Positions 1 to 5,406 of a DNA stretch of 6,066 bases are shown one piece after another. Positions within the stretch are counted from its first letter, which is position 1, and every line of letters begins with the position of its first letter. The position numbers and the translations under genes are program-made. The stretch is from Campylobacter sp. (GTDB lineage: Bacteria > Campylobacterota > Campylobacteria > Campylobacterales > Campylobacteraceae), in assembly GCA_021203945.1 (NCBI GenBank), contig JAJQAF010000305.1, positions 1 through 6,066 on the forward strand, read 5' to 3'. The notes under the pieces were generated by a model that saw only the letters and a program-made list of their open reading frames with translations, searched no databases and had not been told where the DNA came from.

Positions 1-739
1 TGACTTTAGCTTTAGCGCGATCGCCGTTTAGATACTCGTTTGCTTCCAGTTCAACGTCTATTTCTTCGCTTGTTTCGTTATTTACGTGAGGAACGCGAAG
101 AGAGTAAAAATGGATAACCAAAACTACGATCGTTATAAGCGGCAATAAACATACGTGTAGCATAAAAAATCTATTAAGCGTAGAATCTCCGACCGCGTAA
201 TCTCCTCTTATCCATTCAACTAACGCATCGCCGATGACCGGCACGCCGCCGAAGAGTTGAGTGATGACCGTCGCCGCCCAATAACTCATCTGTCCCCAAG
301 GTAGCATATATCCGCTGAAGGCCTCGGCGGAAAAACATATGAAAAGCACCATTCCGCTTATCCAAATTATTTCGCGACCTTTTTTATATGAGCCGTAATA
401 AAGCCCGGTTAATAAGTGAATATACATTATCAAAAATATAACCGATGCCGAAACGGCGTGAATATTTCGCCAAAGCCAGCCGTATTCAACCTCTTGCATA
501 ATAGTGTAATTTACGCTATCAAAGGCTAAATTTACGTCGGGTTTGTAATACATCATAAGCAAAAAGCCGGTAACTAAAAGCAATATAAAAAGCGTTGTGA
601 GTATGACACCCATAGCCCAAAGAAAATTTATATTTTTAGGTATCCAGTATTCGCTAACCAATACCTTCATTAGTTTGGTAAAAGCTAAACGTTGATCCAG
701 CCAATCTATAACGCCGCTTGATTTATGAATTTGCGCCAT
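1..739 (-). CDS. petB: Cytochrome b subunit of the bc complex, N-terminal 246 codons (cut by window edge)
   Basis: Membrane quinol-oxidising subunit that carries two b hemes and shuttles electrons from quinol to the Rieske protein and across the membrane. Reading the minus strand from ATG at 739 gives an open frame to the left edge. Four hydrophobic helices are visible at about residues 39-65, 92-114, 124-147 and 190-214. Heme ligands are H94 and H108 (13 residues between) on helix B, and H195 and H210 (14 residues between) on helix D. The sequence around G143-Y-M-L-P-W-G-Q is the classical start of the quinol-oxidation (Qo) region. The usual C-terminal part with the PEWY loop lies outside the window. 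It is the second gene of an operon, 9 bases after petA, with an AGGAGG ribosome binding site overlapping the petA stop. Identification is very secure; the symbol follows Campylobacter usage. Confidence 0.96.
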   Translation of the reverse strand, partial: MAQIHKSSGVIDWLDQRLAFTKLMKVLVSEYWIPKNINFLWAMGVILTTLFILLLVTGFLLMMYYKPDVNLAFDSVNYTIMQEVEYGWLWRNIHAVSASVIFLIMYIHLLTGLYYGSYKKGREIIWISGMVLFICFSAEAFSGYMLPWGQMSYWAATVITQLFGGVPVIGDALVEWIRGDYAVGDSTLNRFFMLHVCLLPLITIVVLVIHFYSLRVPHVNNETSEEIDVELEANEYLNGDRAKAKV

Positions 740-744
740 TGTTT

Positions 745-750
745 CCTCCT
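745..750 (-). promoter_or_regulatory. Ribosome binding site of petB overlapping the petA stop codon
   Basis: AGGAGG on the minus strand, 5 bases before the petB ATG at 739. Its first two bases are the last two of the petA stop codon TAG (751-749), so translation of the two subunits is tightly coupled. It also fixes the petB start. Confidence 0.85.
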
Positions 751-1252
751 ATGCTTTTGATACGAGTTTTTCGTATTCGGGGCTAGTTTCGCCCAAAACC
801 AACTTCGTGCCTTCGATCTTAAACGGAGGAATGTCTAGCGGGCGGGGCGGCGGTCCGTAGGTTTGGATGCCGTCTATATTAAATACGCCGGCGTGACAGG
901 CGCATACGAATTCTTGTTTGCCGGTTTTGTATTCGGGTATGCAGCCAAGATGCGTGCAAAGCCCGATAACAACGATATAATGCGCGTCTCCTACGACTAC
1001 GTCGCGTTTATCGTTTTTAATCATATCGGCACTCTTTTTTAAGATGAATATCGGCTTTTTACGCCATTCAACCTGTCTCATCTCACCGTCTTTTATCGGG
1101 CTAAGATCTACAGTCGTAAATCCCGCCGCTTTTACACTTGGAAGCGGATCCCAAGTCTTTTTAACGGCAACTAGCGATATAGCGCCACCTATTGCGGCAA
1201 CCGCGCCGAATGCGAGACCTATAAAATCTCGCCTTTCTTGTTTTACCGGCAT
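749..1252 (-). CDS. petA: Rieske iron-sulfur subunit of the quinol:cytochrome c oxidoreductase
   Basis: Carries the [2Fe-2S] cluster that takes the first electron from quinol at the Qo site and passes it to the cytochrome c subunit on the periplasmic side. The 167-residue length is normal for a compact bacterial Rieske protein. A twin-arginine export motif (R7-R8-D-F-I-G) is followed by a single membrane anchor at about 12-31. Cluster box I is C99-T-H101-L-G-C104 and box II is C117-A-C119-H120; C99, H101, C117 and H120 are the ligands and C104/C119 the expected disulfide. A proline-rich loop (G-P-P-P-R-P) sits near 133-138. The usual box II Ser and Tyr (bovine S163, Y165) are replaced by G122 and F124, which predicts a low-potential cluster suited to menaquinol. 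Start at ATG 1252 is supported by AAAGGA just upstream. First gene of the operon, divergent from the nuclease genes. Confidence 0.97.
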   Translation of the reverse strand: MPVKQERRDFIGLAFGAVAAIGGAISLVAVKKTWDPLPSVKAAGFTTVDLSPIKDGEMRQVEWRKKPIFILKKSADMIKNDKRDVVVGDAHYIVVIGLCTHLGCIPEYKTGKQEFVCACHAGVFNIDGIQTYGPPPRPLDIPPFKIEGTKLVLGETSPEYEKLVSKA

Positions 1253-1291
1253 TTAATTTCCTTTCTAAACAATAATTTAATGGATTTACGT

Positions 1292-1297
1292 ATTATA
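1292..1297 (-). promoter_or_regulatory. Probable -10 box of the petA-petB operon
   Basis: Perfect TATAAT on the minus strand (plus strand reads attata), 39 bases before the petA ATG. Transcription would start near 1285, giving a leader of about 33 bases containing the AAAGGA ribosome binding site. There is no recognisable TTGACA at the usual distance, only AT-rich sequence, as is common for Campylobacter housekeeping promoters. Confidence 0.6.
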
Positions 1298-1478
1298 CTA
1301 ATGCAAGTATTAAAATTTTATTTTATTAAGTCTTTAGCTAAGAATTTTAATGCTTAAGCAAACGCCTTCCTATTTAAAATACTCGCTCAAACCGTTTGCC
1401 GTCGTGCATCGGGCTTATGTTAATGCTTATGTTTTTATACCGTGATAAGAAAATAGCCATTTTATTGTCTTGTTTAAT

Positions 1479-1487
1479 TGATATAAT
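1479..1487 (+). promoter_or_regulatory. Extended -10 promoter of the nuclease gene run
   Basis: TGATATAAT: a perfect TATAAT hexamer (1482-1487) preceded by the TGN extension at 1479-1481. Transcription would start near 1494, giving a very short leader that still contains the AAGGA ribosome binding site (1501-1505) before the ATG at 1512. The region upstream is AT-rich without a clear -35. Confidence 0.65.
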
Positions 1488-1511
1488 TACACAAACGATA
1501 AAGGACGGGAT

Positions 1512-2963
1512 ATGCTATCTAAATCACAATATACCAAAGGACTTCAATGCCCAAAATCTCTTTGGCTTTATAAATTTAGGCGCGAGCTTGAAAATAAAGA
1601 CATTGACGATACTAAATTTAATATAGGCAACGAAGTGGGGAAACTCGCAAAAGAGTATTTCGGCGGCGGCATGGAGATAGAATTTGACGAGGGCGACTTC
1701 GCAAAAATGGCAAAAAAGACAAGCGAGCTTATAAAAGCGGGAACGCAGATAATATATGAAGCTACGTTTATGGCAAACGGCGTATTCGCTATGGCTGATA
1801 TTTTGGTTAAAAACGGCGACGGATATGAAATTTACGAAGTAAAATCAAGCACTAGCGTTAAGGATTATCACTTAGACGACATAAGCGTGCAGTGGTATTG
1901 TATAAGCTCGGTTTTACCGCTTGAAAAAGCCTGTATAATGCATATAAACAACTCATATGAAAGAGACGGGGAGCTGAATTTAAAAGAGTTGTTTTGCGTA
2001 GAGGACGTAACCGAGCAGGTGCTTGGCAAACAAAGCGAAGTGAAGCAAAATTTAGATGATTTAAATTTAATGCTAACGAAAGAGGAGCCGAAGGTCAAAA
2101 TAGGCACGCAGTGCCATGAGCCTTTTTGGTGCGGTTTTTCGCAGTATTGTTTTAAAGATGTGCCTGAATTTTGCGTATTAAATTTATATCGTATCAATAA
2201 AGCTAAAGCTTACGAATTGTATCACGGCGGTATCGTAAGCTATGAGGACATTTTAAAAAGCAATATAAATTTAAATCAAACTCAAACGCTTCAAGTAAGC
2301 GTAGGAGAGGAGCCTTATATCGACAAAGCCGCGATAAAAGACTTCATCTCAAAAGTGCGCTTTCCTATAAATTTCTTTGACTTTGAGACCTTTGCGGACG
2401 CAGTGCCAAGGTTTGATCGCCAAAGACCCTACGCGCAGGTGCCGTTTCAATACTCTCTTCATATCCTGCACGAGGACGGACGTTTGGAGCATTTTGAGTT
2501 TTTGGGCGACGGTGTGAGCGATCCAAGGGAAAATTTAGTCAAAAGTATGCTAAAAAATATCACGAAACAAGGCTCCGTAATAGCTTACAATATGAGTTTT
2601 GAAAAGAGCAGGATCAGCGAGCTTGCGGCGTTTGTGCCCGAATTTAAAGATGAGCTTTCGGCGCTAAACGATCGATTTATAGATTTGATCGTTCCGTTTC
2701 GTTCGCTTGGTTATTACGATAAAAATTTTCACGGAAGCTTTTCTATAAAGTCCGTTTTGCCCGCGCTTTTCCCAAACGATAAGGAGCTAAGTTACAAAGC
2801 GCTTGAGATAAATAACGGCGGTATGGCTAGCAACGAATATGCAAACATAGTAAATTTAACGGATAAAAAGGAGATCGCGCGCGTCAGGCAAAATTTACTA
2901 AAATACTGCGGACTTGACACGCTTGCGATGGTTAGGATTTTTGAGAAGTTAAGAAGCGTTTAA
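1512..2963 (+). CDS. DUF2779-type protein: Cas4/RecB-like Fe-S nuclease fused to a DEDD-type exonuclease domain
   Basis: A 483-residue cytoplasmic protein of the DUF2779 type. The N-terminal half looks like a PD-(D/E)XK nuclease of the Cas4/RecB kind: opening motif with C13 (G-L-Q-C-P-K), conserved G39-N-E-V-G-K-L-A, acidic E83, then D96 and E109-V-K111 as probable catalytic residues and Q127 near motif III. C13 with C201, C207 and C213 (C-x5-C-x5-C) is the likely iron-sulfur cluster set, as in Cas4 and AddB. The C-terminal half (about 285-483) has an RNase H-like DEDD exonuclease layout: D290-F-E292 (Exo I), Y359-N-M-S-F-E364 (Exo II) and Y465-C-G-L-D469 (Exo III), with G-G-M-A-S at 436-440 as a family hallmark. 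The start is fixed by AAGGA at 1501-1505 and by the family-typical opening M-L-S-K-S. First of four co-directional genes. Motifs are seen; catalytic activity, substrate and any defence or repair role are inferred. Confidence 0.88.
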   Translation: MLSKSQYTKGLQCPKSLWLYKFRRELENKDIDDTKFNIGNEVGKLAKEYFGGGMEIEFDEGDFAKMAKKTSELIKAGTQIIYEATFMANGVFAMADILVKNGDGYEIYEVKSSTSVKDYHLDDISVQWYCISSVLPLEKACIMHINNSYERDGELNLKELFCVEDVTEQVLGKQSEVKQNLDDLNLMLTKEEPKVKIGTQCHEPFWCGFSQYCFKDVPEFCVLNLYRINKAKAYELYHGGIVSYEDILKSNINLNQTQTLQVSVGEEPYIDKAAIKDFISKVRFPINFFDFETFADAVPRFDRQRPYAQVPFQYSLHILHEDGRLEHFEFLGDGVSDPRENLVKSMLKNITKQGSVIAYNMSFEKSRISELAAFVPEFKDELSALNDRFIDLIVPFRSLGYYDKNFHGSFSIKSVLPALFPNDKELSYKALEINNGGMASNEYANIVNLTDKKEIARVRQNLLKYCGLDTLAMVRIFEKLRSV

Positions 2964-2976
2964 AGAGATGAAGCGG

Positions 2977-2982
2977 TATAAT
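2977..2982 (+). promoter_or_regulatory. Possible internal promoter (-10 box) before the second nuclease gene
   Basis: Perfect TATAAT in the 41-base gap between the two nuclease genes, 22 bases before the ATG at 3005, with AAGGAG (2994-2999) between. No -35 is visible. It could allow the second nuclease to be made separately from the first. Confidence 0.45.
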
Positions 2983-3004
2983 TAAATTTAAACAAGGAGT
3001 AGAT

Positions 3005-4267
3005 ATGAGCGAAATAGAAAATTTCTTTAAAGAATTTAGCGAAAAGCTAAAAGAATACGAAGCAAAAGAGCGCGAAAGGCGCAAGCGCGGATTACATGAT
3101 TACAATATCTTTACGACGTTTTTAGGCGCAAGCGATGAGGTGAGATTGCACTCTAAGTTTTTGCATTCATTATTAGACCCGGATTCTGGGCACTGCCAAG
3201 ACGAGCTGTTTTTAAGTAAATTTATAGAAGTTGTCGGCATTGAGGATTTCGGGCTTGATTGCAAGAGCGCAAAGGTTGATAGAGAGCATAACAATATAGA
3301 CATTTTCATAACTGACGAGAGCAAGCATATCATCATAGAAAATAAAATTTATGCCGGCGATCAAGATAGGCAAATAGAGCGCTATATAGATAGCGTAAAA
3401 GACGAATTTGGATGTCAAGGCGATGATATATATGTTTTGTATCTAAGCCCTTTTAAGCGCGATTTGTCCGAATATAGCAGTGGCGAATATGAATTTTGCG
3501 ATGATAATACCGCACTTAAAAAAGGCGATTTTAAGGTAAGCTATAAAAACATCACTTACGATAAAGAGATAGCAAAATGGCTTGAGGAGTGCGAAAAAGA
3601 GATCGCAAACATAACCGATCTGTCGGTATTTATAAAGCACTATAAGAACGTAGTAGATCAAATAACAAATAAAAATCAAAATTTACAAAGGGATAAAATG
3701 TATGTAGATGATATAGCTAAGAATTATATTTTAGCGACCCAGATAAGTGAGAATTTAACGGCGGCAAGAAAGAAAATCATTGACGAGTTTATGAAAAGGG
3801 TTAAGGAAATTCTAGAAAAAAATGAAAAATTTAATGATACTTGGGTCATTGGCTTAAACGAACCAAAGATTGGCAATTCTTGGAATATATTATTATTTGT
3901 TTATAAAAAAGAGTTAGATGAAAAAAATCAAGATGACTATTTTCTCTTTACGGTGGAAATAGAAACTCATGAATTAAAAAATGTATGTTGGGGTTTTAGA
4001 AAAACTGAACAAAATATTATAGATAATTGTAAAAAATTCGATGAATTAAAAAGCTATAACGGAGAAAAATTTAACACTACCGAATGGAATATATGGTGGA
4101 AATGGCTAAATATTGATGGTAGGCAATTAGATATGGATCTTGCCAAAGAGATTGTGCAGGGCTTAGATCCTGAAAAATTTGCCGCAGAAATTATTAAGAT
4201 AATAAAAAAATATGAAACCTTTATAGACGAAATAAACAACAACATAGAAAAATATATCAAAAAATAA
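3005..4267 (+). CDS. PD-(D/E)XK nuclease family protein (PDDEXK_4 type)
   Basis: A 420-residue predicted soluble nuclease. The N-terminal half carries the PDDEXK_4 pattern: N34-I-F then D44-E-V-R-L-H-S-K-F-L-H with L-L-D-P (about 44-59), a hydrophobic strand with N97-I-D99-I, then I111-E112-N-K114 (the (D/E)xK pair) and Q123-I-E-R-Y127 (QxxxY motif). D99, E112, K114 and Q123 are the expected active site. The first 30 residues are a charged helix, possibly coiled coil. The C-terminal half (about 225-420) is Lys/Asn-rich and matches no domain I know; it may recognise substrate or partner. GC falls from about 40% (3001-3300) to about 26% (3781-4080). Start is supported by AAGGAG 5 bases upstream. 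Placed between another nuclease and a WYL regulator, which suggests a regulated defence or DNA-processing job, but family members are mostly uncharacterised. Confidence 0.87.
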   Translation: MSEIENFFKEFSEKLKEYEAKERERRKRGLHDYNIFTTFLGASDEVRLHSKFLHSLLDPDSGHCQDELFLSKFIEVVGIEDFGLDCKSAKVDREHNNIDIFITDESKHIIIENKIYAGDQDRQIERYIDSVKDEFGCQGDDIYVLYLSPFKRDLSEYSSGEYEFCDDNTALKKGDFKVSYKNITYDKEIAKWLEECEKEIANITDLSVFIKHYKNVVDQITNKNQNLQRDKMYVDDIAKNYILATQISENLTAARKKIIDEFMKRVKEILEKNEKFNDTWVIGLNEPKIGNSWNILLFVYKKELDEKNQDDYFLFTVEIETHELKNVCWGFRKTEQNIIDNCKKFDELKSYNGEKFNTTEWNIWWKWLNIDGRQLDMDLAKEIVQGLDPEKFAAEIIKIIKKYETFIDEINNNIEKYIKK

Positions 4268-4276
4268 GCCGGGCAT

Positions 4277-4310
4277 CGGCAAGTTTGTTTTACGACACTC
4301 AAACTTGCCG
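4277..4310. repeat. Perfect 11-bp inverted repeat between nuclease and WYL regulator genes
   Basis: CGGCAAGTTTG (4277-4287) and its exact complement CAAACTTGCCG (4300-4310) are separated by 12 bases. It lies 9 bases after the nuclease stop and 31 bases before the regulator ATG. The right arm is not followed by a T run on the plus strand, and on the minus strand the T-rich stretch starts about 10 bases away, so it is a poor intrinsic terminator. Two readings fit: a dimer operator used by the WYL protein on its own gene, or an RNA hairpin that tunes expression between the two genes. Confidence 0.7.
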
Positions 4311-4330
4311 CAAACAAAATCCAAAAAAAC

Positions 4331-4337
4331 AAGGAAA
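4331..4337 (+). promoter_or_regulatory. Ribosome binding site deciding the WYL regulator start
   Basis: AAGGAAA lies 4 bases before ATG 4342. The frame is open back to a TTG at 4285, but that codon is inside the inverted repeat and has no ribosome binding site, so ATG 4342 is the start. Confidence 0.8.
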
Positions 4338-4341
4338 CGAT

Positions 4342-5259
4342 ATGGACAAAATAAAAAACGAGAGCGAAAACTCAAAATACGAGAGAGTAAATTTACTCTA
4401 CAATATGCTTAAAGATAGGGCTTACGGCATAAAAGAACTTGCCGAAATTTTAAGCGTCAGCACAAAAACGGTGCAACGCGATCTTCATGAAGTGCTTAGC
4501 AAATACGGTGCGGTCAGAAACGGCAGAATGTGGCGTATAGACGAGAGCAAGATAGACGACAACTTAAATCAAGACGAAAGAATAGTCATAAATATACTTG
4601 ACAACGTCTCAAAAAATATGGGCGCAAATTTCTACCAAAAAGCTCACGTTTTGCTAACGAAAATTTCCCAACAGCTAAATCATCCGATATTAATTAACAT
4701 AAACAATGAAAAACTCGGCGCAAACGATCTAAGGAATTTTCAAATCCTTGAAGACGCGATCAAGGAAAAAATACAGATAGAGTGTGAATATAACGGCTAT
4801 AAATTTAGGGTCAAACCGATCAAACTTGCGTTATTCGACGGCTTTTGGTATCTGCTTTTGCTAGATAGCAAAAAGAACGATACGTTTAAGAAATTTCATC
4901 TAAAAAGCATAAAAGAGATTAAAATTTTAGACGATAAATTTGAAGTGCCGAACACGCTTGAAGAGCGGATAAGAAACGCGAATTCCGTTTGGTTTAACCT
5001 TAATAAGCCGCAAATCGCCCGTTTGCTTTTAGCCCCGCAAATAACTAAATATTTCGAGCGAAAGCCATACGCAAAACAAAGCATAACGGGCAAAGACAAT
5101 GACGGCTCGGTCGAGATAGAGATAGAATATACAAATATGATGGAGATAAAACCGCTTATATATTACTACATACCGTTTATAAAGGTGCTTGAGCCGAAAG
5201 AGTTGGCAGACACTATAAGAGATGAGATCAAAGAGTATTTTGGGGAGATAGGCGAGTAA
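4342..5259 (+). CDS. HTH-WYL domain transcription regulator
   Basis: A 305-residue cytoplasmic DNA-binding regulator. An N-terminal winged helix-turn-helix (about 12-66; G29-I-K-E-L-A-E-I-L, then S-T-K-T-V-Q-R-D-L) resembles the DeoR/HTH_11 fold. A linker is followed by a WYL domain (about 135-197): R156-V-K-P, then F168-W169-Y170-L171 as the name-giving motif, and F185-H-L-K-S-I where many members have F-R-L-D-R-I. The end (about 203-300) fits the WCX C-terminal extension. WYL domains are thought to sense ligands, often nucleic acid-related, and such regulators frequently control phage-defence loci (BrxR and CapW are known examples). It sits 74 bases after the nuclease gene with no good promoter in the gap, so it is probably co-transcribed. 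The inverted repeat at 4277-4310 is a plausible autoregulatory operator. The family call is secure; target and ligand are unknown. Confidence 0.92.
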   Translation: MDKIKNESENSKYERVNLLYNMLKDRAYGIKELAEILSVSTKTVQRDLHEVLSKYGAVRNGRMWRIDESKIDDNLNQDERIVINILDNVSKNMGANFYQKAHVLLTKISQQLNHPILININNEKLGANDLRNFQILEDAIKEKIQIECEYNGYKFRVKPIKLALFDGFWYLLLLDSKKNDTFKKFHLKSIKEIKILDDKFEVPNTLEERIRNANSVWFNLNKPQIARLLLAPQITKYFERKPYAKQSITGKDNDGSVEIEIEYTNMMEIKPLIYYYIPFIKVLEPKELADTIRDEIKEYFGEIGE

Positions 5260-5380
5260 CTTTTTTATATTCGTCTTTATTTTTAACTCTTTTACGTTTT
5301 TGCTCCGAAAAATAAAACATTAGACAGTTTTTTGTCCAAGAATCTCGTTAAAATTTCCATATCGCAAAAAATGTATCGGC

Positions 5381-5386
5381 GATAAT
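5381..5386 (+). promoter_or_regulatory. Possible -10 box for the last gene, with T-tract region upstream
   Basis: GATAAT (5 of 6 to TATAAT) lies 20 bases before the ATG at 5407. The 147-base gap after the regulator gene contains repeated T runs (5262-5299, and 5328-5332) on the plus strand, as seen upstream of many Campylobacter promoters that lack a -35 box. There is no convincing hairpin terminator for the regulator gene, so read-through is also possible. Confidence 0.4.
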
Positions 5387-5406
5387 AAAACTTAAAGGAT
5401 AATACA

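Larger units (their letters stand above)
1253..1511. other. Divergent intergenic region between petA and the nuclease genes
   Basis: 259 bases with no convincing gene. It holds a -10 box for each direction (1292-1297 minus, 1482-1487 plus), a 10-bp palindrome TGCTTAAGCA at 1351-1360, and a 10-mer TTAATGCTTA present at both 1347-1356 and 1420-1429. It also has a 9-mer GCTTATGTT at 1413-1421 and 1425-1433 (12-base period), and an 11-bp inverted repeat CAAAC-C-GTTTG at 1388-1398. No transfer RNA, terminator or insertion-sequence end was recognised. An open frame starting at 1396 reads into the following gene in another frame and is not credible. Confidence 0.6.

Noticed and set aside
1396..1626. 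76-codon plus-strand open frame across the intergenic region
   Set aside because: It overlaps the start of the 483-residue protein in another frame, lacks a ribosome binding site and shows no protein-like pattern.
1868..2197. 109-codon minus-strand open frame inside the DUF2779-type gene
   Set aside because: Antisense shadow of a clearly conserved coding region, with no ribosome binding site or recognisable motif.
3100..3679. Several 68-78 codon minus-strand open frames, some hydrophobic
   Set aside because: Antisense to the PDDEXK_4 nuclease; hydrophobic content follows from the complement of Lys/Glu-rich codons, and none has an initiation signal.
4277..4320. Inverted repeat as a rho-independent terminator of the nuclease gene
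   Set aside because: No T run follows the right arm on the plus strand (the sequence is A/C-rich), so intrinsic termination is unlikely.
4285..4341. Upstream TTG start adding 19 residues to the WYL regulator
   Set aside because: The TTG lies in the left arm of the inverted repeat, has no ribosome binding site, and the added residues do not look like the family; ATG 4342 has AAGGAAA just upstream.
4054..4375. Minus-strand frames rich in Phe/Ile, resembling small membrane or toxin peptides
   Set aside because: They are the complement of the AT-rich end of the nuclease gene and the start of the regulator gene, and no promoter or ribosome binding site supports them.
5113..5130. Short GAGATA repeat inside the WYL gene as a phase-variable tract
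   Set aside because: Only about two to three imperfect units encoding Glu-Ile repeats; too short to slip efficiently, and no homopolymer G/C tract typical of Campylobacter phase variation is present in the window.
5315..5340. GACA/TGTC mini-hairpin after the WYL gene as a terminator
   Set aside because: The stem is only four pairs with a T-rich loop, too weak to call.
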